From the NCBI RefSeq assembly GCF_020882245.1, contig NC_083599.1, positions 71,841,745-71,905,744 on the forward strand: DNA of 64,000 bases, read 5' to 3'. This DNA is from Rhopalosiphum padi (Eukaryota > Arthropoda > Insecta > Hemiptera > Aphididae). The translations under genes were made by a program, and so were the position numbers. Position 1 is the stretch's first letter. Every line of letters begins with the position of its first letter. The notes beneath the pieces were generated by a model. It saw only the letters and a list, made by a program, of their open reading frames with translations. It ran no database searches and was not told where the DNA came from. Positions 51,478-63,828 of the stretch are shown piece by piece.

Positions 51478-53738
51478 GAAATTTTAAAAAGTTGTGCAAA
51501 TTGTATGCTAAATCTGTACCAAATTTCGAAAACATGTATACTAAAGATACAAATTACAGCAGTTGGAGAATTCAAAATGAACTTGTTGATATTTGTGCCA
51601 GTTCCATAAAATAAATCATACTTAATGAAATTTCAACTACTGGTTTCTTAGCTATTATGTGTGATGAAGCTAGGTTAGTATTTTAATAATAATCTATAAA
51701 CCTAAGGAAACCAAATTGTAATTTTTTTTTGAACTAATGAATAATTATTAATAATTGTATTAAACACAGTATAATATGTGCTTATTTTCTCTAAACAATG
51801 AAAAAATATGTTTTAAAACAAAAAGTTATGTTGTAAGAAATAACTAATTATGTTCTTAGGAGTTATAAAGAAGAACAGCTCTCAATATGTGTACGATATG
51901 TTGTAAGATTGAAAGTTTTTGAAAGATTTTTGGGTTTCATAGACGTTTCTAGTGGTCAAAATTCAACTCAAATTTATTCAGCTATCATGCATTACTTTGA
52001 AGAACTAAATATAAACATGGAAATCGTTTATATAGTGGCTCAATCTTATGATGGAGCTAGTGTCATATCCGGTCATCTAAACGGAGTACAAGCTCAAGTG
52101 CAAAAGCGATATCCAGCAGCCATATATACACACTGTATGGCGCACCGACTTAATTTAGTTGTTTTAGATTTATGCAAATCAATAAAGGTAATTAATAAAA
52201 GAAAGTGAGTATTAACTAATTGACTATTACCAATGAAAAAATTTTTATTTATAGAGTGCACAAAAAGTATTTAATATATTAGAAGCAACCTATGTACATT
52301 TTTTTCGTCCATCTAAAAATGCTAAACTACTTTATATCCAAAAACAACTTGGTCTTAAAAAAGGTCAAGTAATGCGGATTTGCGATACACGTTGGATTTG
52401 TCGTTATAAGAACTGTGAGGCAATTATTCATAATTATAAATCAATTGTAGCTGCACTCCAAAAAGAAGTTGACGATCAATATGAAAAAGATGTAGCACAA
52501 GCAATAGGTGTTGTATAGACATTTTCATGAAAAATTAACAATGCATTTTTTAACTTACACATATTAGATTAATATAATTACTATCATATTTTATATGAAA
52601 TAAATTAATAAAAGATTATTTTTAGGTATTTTAAATTCAATACAAAACAGTGATTTTGTTGTAATTGTATTTATACTCTATGAAGTGTTATCAATCATAA
52701 ATGTGTTAAGTCACCAGCTTCAAAGCAAATCTGCTACTTTAGGTAAATCTGTAAATGTCATAAAAAGTGTAATATTGTCTTTTAACAAATTACGTTCCAA
52801 TGATGCTTTTTGTACATTCTGGATTAAAGTAAAAGATTTTTGTGACAATAATGACATAGCATTAACAATACCATCTACAGGAGGAGGTTAGTAACAACTT
52901 TAACATATTATTAAATAAATATAACTGTTTAGATCTTATTATCTTAGGTAACTAACAATTTCATTGTGGTTATTTATAACTTTTATTATTTTATTTTGTT
53001 ATAAGTGCTAAGTCAAAAACGCAAAAGAAGAGAACCTGTAACACTTCAAGATTATGCTTTGACTACTCCAACAGGGGCCGCATGTAGTACTAATGAAAAT
53101 TTAAGTGCATCTGTAGATAATTATTGGCGAAGAACCGCATATTTCAGAATTATTGATGATGTGATTTCTAATTTGAATAAAAGATTTTCTGATGAAAGTC
53201 TAGAATTAGCTACATCTATTGATAATTTTTTCAATTTGAATTTAAAGGAAAGTTTATTTTTTATTAACAGATATAAGGTAATAAGTATGCTTATTGTTGA
53301 TATAACACTAAGTAATTAATGTTTAGTTGATATAAATGTTAAAATTAAATATAACACTTTTTTTGTATATTTATATTTTTTCAGAATGTTTTAGGAACTT
53401 CATATGAAAGTTTGAAAGCAGAGATGATGGTATTAAAAAATTGTCTGGCTAAAAATTATTTGATAGAAGATCTTATGAATGCATGTAATCCAAGTGTATA
53501 TCCATACGTTTTTAAATTAATCCAAGTTGCAATAACTATACCTATTTCTTTGGAAACGTGCGAAAGATCATTTTCTTCTATGCACCGTATAAAAAATTGG
53601 TTACGTACTAGCATGGTGCAATCTAGATTTACTAATCTTTCATCTTTGTATATAGAAAGAGAACTGACGAATGGATTAAAAAATGAAAATATCATTGACA
53701 AATTTGCAAAAAAATCTAGAAAATTAGATTTATTATAA
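51478..53738 (+). CDS. hAT-transposase-like gene with six exons, one in-frame stop
   Basis: Exons read by eye: 51478-51673, 51860-52187, 52255-52507, 52626-52886, 53006-53277 and 53385-53738 (about 554 codons). All five introns (67-186 bp) are GT-AG and every junction keeps the frame, e.g. GCTAG|GTTAGT...CTTAG|GAG and ATAG|GTGTTG...TTTAG|GT. Translation gives a DUF4371/hAT protein: AIMCDEAR (first acid), AQSYDGASVISGHLNGVQAQ (second), THCMAHRLNLVV, MRICDTRW, and ETCERSFSSMHRIKNWLR (third) with the C-terminal dimerisation domain. A TAA at 51612-51614 interrupts exon 1 (after CASSIK); the rest is open. The 5' part is missing: the first exon opens with an acceptor (TTTTAG|GA), but its upstream partner would lie under or beyond the minus-strand hAT copy. 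It could be a domesticated transposase gene now decaying, or an intron-containing element. Confidence 0.65.
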
Positions 53739-53995
53739 TCTCTTTCTAATTTGTTAATTGTTTCAGTTTTTATATTTATAAATGTACAATATATTAAATA
53801 TTAAAAATTTGTTGTTAATTGATTTTATATACTAAAGGAATGTATTCTGTGTCGGTTATAAATGTTATAATATATTGGACAGAAAAAACATTGTTTATTG
53901 AAAATTAGGTTCACTATTTTGTTTTTTTTTTTTAAATTTAATAATTTATAATTTTATTTGAAAATAATAATGTATGTTTGATATATATAATCGTA

Positions 53996-54041
53996 CAGGG
54001 GGGTGTGGGGGGCCAATATAAAATAACTTAAGGGACACCCT
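53996..54041. mobile_element. Possible hAT-like terminus past the six-exon gene
   Basis: CAGGGGGGTGTGGGG on the left and, inverted, TAGGGTGTCCCTTAAG on the right, only about 45 bp apart and both flanked by GTAC. It could be the 3' end of the element that carries the six-exon transposase-like gene or a tiny remnant. No full partner end was seen. Confidence 0.3.
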
Positions 54042-54049
54042 AATGTACA

Positions 54050-57000
54050 TATATTACGGTTTTTAGTCACAAGTAATGCTTTTTACGACTATGTGTATAA
54101 CAGTTATTCGTATTAGATTTCTAAATATTTTTTTAAATAGATAAAAAAAATATAAACATTTTAAAATAATACAATTATCTGACCCCTATCAATATATTTT
54201 TTTACTCTCATTTTTATTTTATTTACTTTTGTCCTACAGTATTTTAGTAATACCTACTATAACTACTACCTACTATAACCTAACTACTGTTACATTAAAT
54301 TATTAACTATATAGCTTAAACAAAAATTAAATGTTTCATATTATGCTTTCTTATTACCTATAAATTATTATTTAATATTTATTGAAATACCAAATACAAA
54401 ACTAGTATAAATTAATAACACATTTTTGAAAATTAATTTTAATTTTAATCATGTTATTGTTATAATAATACAAATTAATTATAATTTAGCATTTTAATTC
54501 TGATTATAAATACATGTATACATTTCATATTTATTTTGCAACATTCAATTTATGATTTTCTATAATTCATATAGGTAACTCAATATAACTTATATTATTG
54601 ATCAATATTGAATAAAATAATATAATATTTATTTATGGATGCCAAATTATTTGCATAATAATAAATATGAGTTTTAAATTATAATATTTCATCTGGTTAT
54701 CCTTATGGTTTTTAACAGTTTATAAATGTAAGTATATTTAAGTTAGATATTACTTAGTAAATAAGAAGTATGAACAAAGGTACATCAGTTAAATGTTTTA
54801 TTATTTAGTAAAATACTGATTTTAATAAAAATTGCAAATTTAATTTTAATTAATAGATACATATTTTATACATAGTTAGGCAACAGATTTTTTAATAGGT
54901 ATAATTAAGAGTTTTGATAATTTCATATACAACTATACCAATAAACTAAATTAAATATACTTGGATAAGTAGATAGTTTTCAGTATAATATAAATATACA
55001 TAACAATTATTTTACAAAATTAGAAGACAATAGAAGAGTTAACAAGAGTTATTCGACAGATAAGAAAAAATAGATAAACATTGGTTTTCCAATGTCTGAA
55101 TAAGAAATATTCGATGAATATAGTAGTTATTAGTTACTTTTTTGACCAAATATCAAATTATTTGGCAAATTAATACATACACCATTCATTCATGTGAGAG
55201 TTGATCATAGGACCCTTTGGAATGATCATGAATTTTGGATGAGATGCCAAATATTAAATGAATTTGTTTTTCTTGTTTTAACACACTACAACCAAATATG
55301 TTCAATAATTGCTAGGTATTTTCAACTCAAAATATTCAATTTTACAACTAGCTTATCTTCAGATTCTTCTAGACTATTCAACTTTTGTTAATTATTAGCA
55401 ATATCTAATCCTAATGGTTTCAATACCTACTAAAGCATGTTTGGCTTTTAGGAAATTCACATTTTCTTCATTTGCACATTACACAATTGGAGCACAGAAT
55501 AAATAATAATAAATAAATAATTATTCTGTGGTTGGATTATCATATAGACAATTCATAAACTTGTTATTTTTATTATTAAAAATAATATGTAATAAACAAA
55601 ATATACAAAATTGTAGAAATTAATAAAACAATTAAATACCATTATTGACTGTAAGACAATTATTTTAATTGTTTAAAACAATATCATAAGCAGATAAACT
55701 ATACTTTGATTCACCTAACTTTTCAAAATTAATGTGTTATATTATTTTTTTACCATTAAATGTAAGAATGACTTTTTATGTACTAAACTGAATTATTGAA
55801 AATTCAAAATATATCAAGTTATATCTTTCACAGCCTTTGATTCTTTATTTTATAAGAATATTATGATTTTCTACAGCATATTTTAATAGTCATTATTTTT
55901 CATTGAATAAAAAATAATTGGCCATCCTTTTTAATTCATAGTTTTTAGATGTCACTTCGTATCATAGCCCGACAAAAACTCAATCTCAAATTAGAAAAAC
56001 TACAAATTAATTTCAATGATGAAAATAGAATATTTTAATAATGATAATAATAATAATAATACATTGATTAAATGAATAGCGTTGATAAAGATTGTTGAAA
56101 TTGACTAATCATAATTAAAAAATGTATATAACTTGTTCTACGATCCACTATTATCACCTCTACTATCAGTACTACTATATTAGTAAGTTTATCCACCGAA
56201 TAATTTTATTTGTCAGATAATAACTTTAAAAATAAGTTTATATTGAAAAATACTTGTGTTTTTCTCAGAAGTTTATTAATTTAATAAATTACATTTGTCC
56301 AAAAGTTAATACATTATTTATTTTGATTACATCAGCAGCATAATAGGATTTCAAATGTTTAATCATTGCACCTATTTCTTCTAGGAATTACTGGACAGAT
56401 GATAGAAGGGATGTGTTATATTAAAAAAAGACTTGTTTGGAAATAGGAATGTTACCTAACAATTACCACAGTCTAAATAAGAAAATGCTTGAACCCTTGA
56501 ACACTAACCAAATTCTTTTTTTTCCTATAGTATCTATCAAATCAAAATCATTACCATCAGTTAAGTGTTTTCAGGTTTTATAAAATTCATTATAACTATA
56601 TTCATCATCATATACATTTTCAGTCCATCAGACTCGCACAACAAAATTTATCTTTATTGGCTAAATTTTTTTTAACCGCAAAAAACATAGAATTCTATCT
56701 TGTTAAAATGGGTACTGGGAACTTGCAACAATTGCAGATATCATACATTTTATCAATTGCAACAGAACTTCCACTTATAATATTCCAAAATTACTAGTTT
56801 TTCAAGTACAGATTTTGACATATTTTTTTTTGTATGATAAATCTGAAATTAAACTTACACCAGTAGTGGAAATCAAACTTACCATATGTGCAGCAAAAGT
56901 TAAATGTCTGGTAAAATAAAATTATCATCATACTCATTTACTGATTAAATACAATTTAAAAATATATTTAATAATTCAACCACATTTTGTATTTGCGTCA

Positions 57001-57540
57001 TCGACCTAGGATTCTGTCAGAACTATTTTCATTAAAACATTACAAAGAGATTGTTGGTGCTACACTTTGCATTTGTGATTGCATAGAAAATATTCAAAAA
57101 GCTTTTCCAAAATTAGAAGTATTTTCTGTCACATAATGTATGATATTAGAATTTTTAATATTAAATTTTTTTATGATTTCAATTTTAAATTGCAAAAAAA
57201 AAAATAGAATATATCTCCATCATTTACAGAAAATATCACAATGGTCAATGGGTAAATCCTCACTGGACACCCCGTTTACTATGTATATACTATCATGTTA
57301 GATTAAGTCTCATAAACATAAAAATAAAAGTATTGAATTCAAAAAAATATTATTTAAAATACTTTATTTTATATTAAATAATATAATAATTAAGGTGGGT
57401 AATATTTCATTATGAATATATATGTTTTTTTACTTTTCTAAAATAGTTATATAATTTATTATATTTGTAACAAAATTAAACTTTGTTGAAAAAAATTACC
57501 AAGCATACTAAATTTATAAGAATTGTAATAATAATTATAA
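54050..57540. other. AT-rich intergenic DNA with faint coding-like scraps
   Basis: No intact gene. On the minus strand, 56650-56340 gives scattered protein-like pieces in changing frames (TENVYDDEYSYNEFYK, HLTDGNDFDLIDTIGKK, LEEIGAMIKHLKSYYAADV). On the plus strand, 57005-57135 gives a stretch open for about 40 codons (LFSLKHYKEIVGATLCICDC). They resemble decayed coding sequence of unknown family. The frame at 55194-55391 is not supported by anything else. Confidence 0.3.
57363..57368 (-). terminator. Candidate poly(A) signal of the 152-aa secreted-protein gene
   Basis: AATAAA on the minus strand about 180 bp past the stop at 57550. A plausible but unproven 3' end, since AT-rich DNA yields many such hexamers. 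Confidence 0.25.
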
Positions 57541-57549
57541 AGAGTATTT

Positions 57550-58589
57550 TTAATTATATAAAAAACCAAAATAAAATTGTGTACATTGCAGTGGAAGGGA
57601 TACTGGGTACGCAAGAGACACCAAGCATTTAAGAGCACTCATTTTAGGCTCATTATTGGTTTGCGTTGGGTCTCCTGACACTGTAGTATTAGTATTCTTC
57701 TCCGATGTCAAGCGTCGAATTCTGTTTACCAACCTCCAGCCTGCATGCTGGCTGGCAATGGACTCGGTCTCGGCGGTGGTAGTTTCGATCGGCGAAGATG
57801 TTTGCAGCGAATTAAGTCTTGTCCGTAACAGCACACTCAACATGCCAAAGTTGGTGTAATCAGAATCGGCCAGCTTCAGAAGGTATTGCGTTTCTGACAA
57901 TTCGTTAATGGGAACTAAAATTATGATTGTATGAATTATTTTCAACAAAAAATTTGGTTACAGGACATGTTAAAATTATAAAAAATATTTAATCAATTAC
58001 TTTTTTGCATTGAATAAAAAGGAACAAATAACGTACTTAATAGTATAGATTTAAAACTATTAAATACCTATAATATATTTTAATTCAATATTTTACTAAT
58101 ATTTTGCAAAAACAATTAGATATATAAAGCCCAGAATAATAATAATTGAAAATAAGTATAATATGTATTCAATAATTTAATGTTTTTTCGTGATGTTTAA
58201 AATATAAAATGTATCTATATATTTTTCGAATTTGCGTTATTATTATAAATCGTAATATACTTATATATTATATGGAATTATTTATGCATATATATAATAT
58301 CAATAATACAAGCAATACAATTATGATACATAACAAAATAAAATTACCTACTAAAAAATGAAAATTAATATAGAGGTTAAACAATTCGAAAAAAATATTA
58401 AATAAGCTATTATTTAAATGAAAAAAAAATATTTCAGTTGTAAAAATGTTTTTATTATAGATAATAATATTAGCAAAAATAATTTAGGAACTCACCATCA
58501 GGACGATCTATATCGGGGTGCATGTCGACTACTTCCCCAATGAAAACGATTGCGACGAACAAAATCAAGATTTTTGTTATAGACATCAT
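57550..58589 (-). CDS. Secreted protein of unknown function, two exons (152 aa)
   Basis: Exon 1 (58589-58496) encodes MMSITKILILFVAIVFIGEV, a signal peptide, then VDMHPDIDRPD, ending GATG|GTGAGT. After a 581-bp intron, exon 2 (57914-57550) is entered at ATTTTAG|TTCCC in matching phase (G+TT gives V) and runs 120 codons to TAA. The mature protein has a helical leucine-rich start (LSETQYLLKLADSDY, GMLSVLLRTRL), a Ser/Thr-rich middle with N-glycosylation-type sites (NTTV), a basic NRIRR site and two cysteines near the C-terminus (KCLVSLAYP, LQCTQFYFGF). With its signal peptide, small size and no recognised domain, it fits a lineage-specific secreted protein such as a salivary effector candidate or a peptide precursor. 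A second ATG follows the first directly. A TTGTAAAAGA box lies ~55 bp upstream of the ATG. Confidence 0.6.
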
Positions 58590-58640
58590 GGTGTTGCAGT
58601 ATGATGATCAGAACTCGGAATGCACTAATGCAGAAACTAG

Positions 58641-58650
58641 TCTTTTACAA
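58641..58650 (-). promoter_or_regulatory. TATA-like box of the 152-aa secreted-protein gene
   Basis: TTGTAAAAGA on the minus strand, placing a start site near 58615 and leaving a short 5' UTR before the ATG at 58589. The region up to about 58830 is less AT-rich than its surroundings, as at the other secreted gene. Confidence 0.3.
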
Positions 58651-58829
58651 ACCACTTCTGTGACGGTGGAGCACTGTCGGACAATGGTTACATAAAATAA
58701 ATGAGAAGGAGGGACAGGGACTACAGGTGCGCACCTACCAGTCGACCGATGCAACTGTTTGAACAACTGAACTCACCCGTCTGAAAACTGCGTACAAGGT
58801 TTTGATCTTAACATTCGCCTTACGACGAT

Positions 58830-60388
58830 TTTTGTAACTCACTAACTATTGAAATACCTACCTATCAATAATATCTGAAAATATTCAAAACGTAAATTAT
58901 TCCAACATTATTTTTCCATTTACAGTTTGTGTTTAACTAAAATAAATTTGATCGATATAAACTATAAGGTAATTTTAGAATGATGTATGTTAAGATTCAA
59001 AATGATATGATTTCTTAATATTATAATATATAAAGTATGTATAAGGTATTGTGTTTAGAAGGTATTTATACTAATATGTATTAATATATATTTGAGTATT
59101 AGTATTTAAACATGTATAGAATAAAGTAACTTCAAATACCTACTAATTACTATTACTCTAATCAAATATATTTTACCCAAATTTTAGTATAGGTATCTCT
59201 TGCGCGGTAAACATTTTGTTATTTTAATATTCGACTATTTATTTATTGACGCATTAATAGTGTTTCATACATAATTTCAAATACAAATACTTCCAAATGT
59301 ACTTGAAAATTTTAAATATTTATTTTATTTTATTAATTATAAGCTATTTTTGGAACCGATGTGTGCTTGGACGCAATCGGGATACTTATATTTGGGATAA
59401 AATACGACTTCCTGTATTCGGGCCGCAATCGGGCTACTCTGATAATTTTGGAACGCGTGTACAATGCACGATGTACACAATGTACGTGTACTCAATAAAT
59501 ATAGGAACTTTGTTGTCATTATTAACATTAGATTAAAAATAATATGAGTACGCATGTTATTATAGGATTAGTTGTATTCGTAACATTTTAAAATCAGAGT
59601 AATATGTACAGCATTATATTAATAACTGGCTATGATTTAAATATTTAACCCTAGAGGTATTATTTTTTTAAATAATCGTTTCTTATAGAATAAAACATGC
59701 CTACAAACAGATTCGTGAATAAATACAAAACAAAATTGTCTGTATAATTGTGTTTATTTGTTCATTATCGTTGTAAAAACTGCAGGATACTTACAAAACA
59801 TGCTTAGGTACTTATACTATCGTTAATCAAATGTTGATAATGACGACGGAGTATTTTGATTGAAAAGAAATTGAACCACTTAGTCACTGCATAAAATAAT
59901 AATAAAAATAGTAATAATTGTGTGCATAATATAATCATGATAATATTATATTATTATTAATTAATAACTATTAAAATAGAAAATATTTTAATATAACACT
60001 GTTTGAAAAATTGTTGTTAATAAATAATAGTAAACATTGTATTTAATTAACAATTCATATGAAAAATACGAAAAACCACCACGATACAAATTTTCATAAT
60101 ATCAAGGTTTCGAATTCAGCATGTTGTATGCATATTTGCAGGATAAACATTTTGAAACAAAAAGTACTTCTAGTTAAGTAGAAATCTTTTTTTCTTATTT
60201 TTTTTATTAATGATGTTAATTGGGAATTTATAATCTGTACATTATATACAATAAGTAAATATGATGTGGCATAAAAACGGTTTTGAATAACTTTGAGGAA
60301 TATTCATAGTAGAGTCATCTTTTACAATGATTTAAGGTAAAATTTATAAATAATATGGATATATTTTAAAAGTTAAGAAAAAATCTCA
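58830..60388. other. Intergenic DNA, no gene seen
   Basis: AT-rich with no supported exon. The overlapping frames near 59297-59555 on both strands shadow each other and show no family resemblance. Confidence 0.4.
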
Positions 60389-60710
60389 GTTAAGTAGAAA
60401 TATATAAAATTCAGTCACTTGGATTTTTGGCGAGACAGTAAAATCGTCAGTTATTTATCGATAAACCCGTAAGAGAAATCTTTATTTGTGCATACATAGT
60501 TTATTGTTAGGATGGTCATTCTACGTGCCCTCGTACGAAAAATCGGTACATATTATACTCGATTTTTGATGTATTGTCCATCCTACACAATACTATTCGA
60601 ATTTATTGAATTCGTAAAACCTGCCGTCTGGCGCCAACACGCATTAGGTATACGCTTTCTAAAATACCTGTAACACAATACAACATAATATGGATTTCAT
60701 TACCAACACG
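60389..60710 (+). repeat. Local direct repeat, copy 1
   Basis: Shares with 61024-61277 the stretches AATATATAAAATTCAGT, GGCGAGACA..AAAATCGTC, AATTCGTAAAACCTGCCGTC, TGGCGCCAAC and CTAAAATACCTGTAACACAA. This copy has additional DNA in the middle (about 60480-60590). It may be two copies of a small unclassified element. Confidence 0.7.
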
Positions 60711-61023
60711 AGTACATATTTTTGTCAAGTATATGAAAAAAAAGTAAAAATTAAAAGAAATAATTGCAACAAATTCCATTTTTTTTTTATCATTCAATAT
60801 CGGAAACTTTCGGATAGTACTAATACTTAAATTATAGGTAACTTAATACTAAGTAAATTTTTATTTGTTATATTTTATTTTACGTATATAATATAATAAT
60901 TAAAAAATGAATTTTAAACATATTATAGTTATTAATTATTATACATCGTATTATATGTACAATTTTTAATAAATATGTTAATCACATATATTCTGATTAT
61001 ATTTGACGCAAAGAGTGCTTCTA

Positions 61024-61277
61024 GTTACGTAAAAATATATAAAATTCAGTTACTCGGTTTTTAACTTTATATTATAAGGTTTTTATTATTTTCGGCGAGA
61101 CATTAAAATCGTCTCAGTTATATTCATCGATAACCCCACTGGTGTATTGTCCACCCAACAACATTACTATCTGAATTTATTGAATTCGTAAAACCTGCCG
61201 TCTGGCGCCAACTCGCAGGAAGTACACTTTCTAAAATACCTGTAACACAATATAACATGAAATTCATTGCCAACAGG
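61024..61277 (+). repeat. Local direct repeat, copy 2
   Basis: Second copy of the repeat at 60389-60710, in the same orientation and about 570-635 bp downstream, with point differences and a more compact middle. Confidence 0.7.
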
Positions 61278-62795
61278 AATATATCAATGTTTTTGTTATA
61301 TTATTGAAATAATGGTCTATACATGACCCAACCCTCGTGATTAATGGATTTGGAATTCAGCTGAAAAACTGGGAATCTTTTATAGACATCTAATGTGTTC
61401 CCTATACAATTATATAGGTAGTATAATCATTGACGTCATTGTGTGACTGGATTACTAAGTGTATTACAATTTACAATATTAATTCCATATTATTATATCG
61501 TTTATAGTGTATATATATTATATATATATAAATAGATACAATCTTAAAAGTTTTTTAAAGGTGATAGTACTTTGTTATTTCTTTAAAAATACGATGAGAC
61601 GCAGTAGATGTCTACAACTATACAGTTTTCTTTTCCACTCATAAGCGATTAACCAAACAAACATTTGTAGACATTGATATTTAAAATATTATGTCCAAAT
61701 AATTTACAAATTTAGATGTTCTTAATAGTAAATAGTATATTCATGTTAGAAAATTGCAATAATTAAAAACAAATAATGTAATATTAATACTATTGAGTTA
61801 TACTTAGAATATTTTAGTTTAAATACCTATTATATGAAAACATATATTTTGTAAAGGATATATCTGCCCTGCCCTCTATTAATAAAGTAATATAACGCAT
61901 ACCGATCTCAATTTTTTGTACCCGATTTGTACCCATTTGTAACCTCCTTAAAAAAATTTGTATCCTTCTCCCTTTTGCGCAAAACCAAATCTATATAATT
62001 ACACCTTAATAAACATTTATATTGTACATTTGGTACCTATTATAAGATGTTATTTATAAATTTTCGTGATTTGTAATCGTCGCATGTAAACAAATGTATA
62101 CCTATTGTACATTTTTATTTTGTGTCCAAACGCTTTATAATTAAACTGGTATATTTATACAGACATATACTATTATATTATTTATAACTATTATAAGTTA
62201 TACCTACATAGACATTAAAATGGGGAGGCATTCAAATGTTCCTACTTCCTTAATTGATAATGCCATTTGAAGTACCATAAGGAAAAAGTGTGCGAAAATG
62301 ATTCAAGTAATTATACATCTTTTAATAATAGTATATTATATTATATTGTATCATTTATACACATTTTAAAATGAGTTTTTATTATTCTAATAGATAGATA
62401 TAATTTGTAATAGATTAACATTATATAGCCTGCTTAGTGTATACACTATACACCGTACAAGCATTCTGGTAAGTGATAGTTTTCAAGTACGAGTACCTAT
62501 TGATACAAAAATATTAATTTTTATTCCTCAGATTAGGAAGTTGTTTCTGGCATACCTACCTATTTACTTGTATAGTTGTATGTTTTAATTGTGTATTGAT
62601 TATTGTGTTATTTTTATTACTAATCAGTCATTCATTATCTCCATCGTATACGGATGACTCAATACTTTAATTTTCATATCAATTTCCACACTTCGTTTCA
62701 AGTCAAGTTTAAGTGGAATGTTACCAGTGTTTTCCAACTGGATTGAAATATCGTTTTTGGTCATGCATTTGTAACGTCTGTACACACTCAATATC
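61278..62795. other. Intergenic AT-rich DNA, no gene seen
   Basis: No supported exon. A TA-rich run sits near 61510-61535. From about 62640 the sequence becomes less AT-rich towards the Merlin remnant. Confidence 0.4.
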
Positions 62796-62879
62796 CACTT
62801 CAACTAAAAAACATTCCGTCGTTTCCCGACAAATGCCTCAAAAAATCCATTGTTGAGGTACAACTCTACCAGCATTATT
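62796..62879 (-). pseudogene. Merlin-type transposase fragment 1
   Basis: The minus strand reads NNAGRVVPQQWIF, a stop, then GICRETTECFLVEV. It matches in order the QQWVCGGICRDSNECFVLCV region of the larger transposase remnant at 63067-63705, so it is a fragment of a related but distinct copy. Only about 28 codons remain and there is an internal TGA. Confidence 0.6.
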
Positions 62880-63066
62880 GGTACTGGTTTAGTTGACGCC
62901 CGTCACTTATATTTTTCTTATTTTCGGTGTGCTAATAAATTTATACGGAATTTAATAATAATAATAACAAAATAAATACAAAAGTATGATATATTGATAC
63001 ATGGCCGATTACTACAAAAGTATATGAAAATTATGTTTATGAATAATATTATAAAAAAAATAAAAC

Positions 63067-63705
63067 TTATGCAGGTGGCCAAAATTCAGATATATCTTTC
63101 AATATTTCCTCAAATTGATCGCGTCCGTTCAATTTATTTCACCACATAAACTGTCAAATATGAATCGAGGAAGTTTCTCTTGGTCGCTCTTCGTTTCTTG
63201 TTTCCCATTTAGCACTTCCCCACATCCTCACAACATTCCGGGTATGAACTCCACTTAAAGGATCCACAAAATTATATTTGTGATTTACTGTTGAATGGTT
63301 ATAATCTCCGATTTGTTTGATATTATTATAAGCTCGCCAGGAATCTGATAGAATGGTCGATCCAACTCGTACACGGTCATAAATTATTGGTAAAAATGTT
63401 TTTTCCGACCGATCGGGTACACATAGAACGAAACACTCATTGCTATCACGACATATGCCACCACAAACCCATTGCTGCGACAATATTCGACTTGCATTAT
63501 TTTTACGTCTGACAAATAAACTTTCATCAATCTCAACTATGCAACCAGACAGTTTCCATACACATACTTCTCGAATATAATTGTTCCAATCTACTACAGT
63601 AACTTTGCTCAGTCCAAATTCACATTTACAAAAGTCCACCGATGTAAGTTCATAAGCCCAACCATAAATAAAATTAACAATAGTTGGTAACTTTGCCTTA
63701 GTACT
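63067..63705 (-). pseudogene. Merlin (IS1595/ISXO2-like) DDE transposase remnant
   Basis: Minus-strand reading frame with VDWNNYIREVC, then CIVEIDESLFVRRK (first acid), QQWVCGGICR, TILSDSWRAYNNI (second acid), VNHKYNFVDP and VHTRNVVRMWGSAKW, the order seen in ISXO2-like transposases of eukaryotic Merlin elements. After AKW the frame shifts: NFLDSYL continues in another frame, and then FMW, a stop and NKLNGRDQFEEILKDISEFW in a third, ending at TAA 63067. The N-terminal side fades near 63705 (ending in KLPTIVNFIYGWAYELTSVD before the long frame). Not functional. Confidence 0.75.
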
Positions 63706-63733
63706 TTGTAGGTAACCAATTATTGGTCTTAAC

Positions 63734-63826
63734 CAGTGTTGTGCATTATCTAGATAAAATATAATTATCTTTTTATCTTATCTAGATAAAAAAAAATGTA
63801 AGTACTTTTTATTTTATCTAGATAAA
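63734..63826. mobile_element. hAT-like terminus with three TATCTAGATA palindromes
   Basis: CAGTGTTGTGCATTATCTAG starts at 63734 and is followed by the 10-bp palindrome TATCTAGATA at 63747, 63779 and 63815. A CAGTGTTG start with clustered short subterminal repeats is typical of hAT-type ends, where such repeats bind transposase. The element is cut by the mariner at 63827, so only this terminus is visible. Confidence 0.45.
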
Positions 63827-63828
63827 TA

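Noticed and set aside
53456..53701. Minus-strand frame inside the last exon of the hAT-like gene
   Set aside because: It is the antisense shadow of the C-terminal dimerisation domain exon.
59297..59555. Short frames on both strands
   Set aside because: They are each other's shadows, hydrophobic or unremarkable, and without splice or promoter support.
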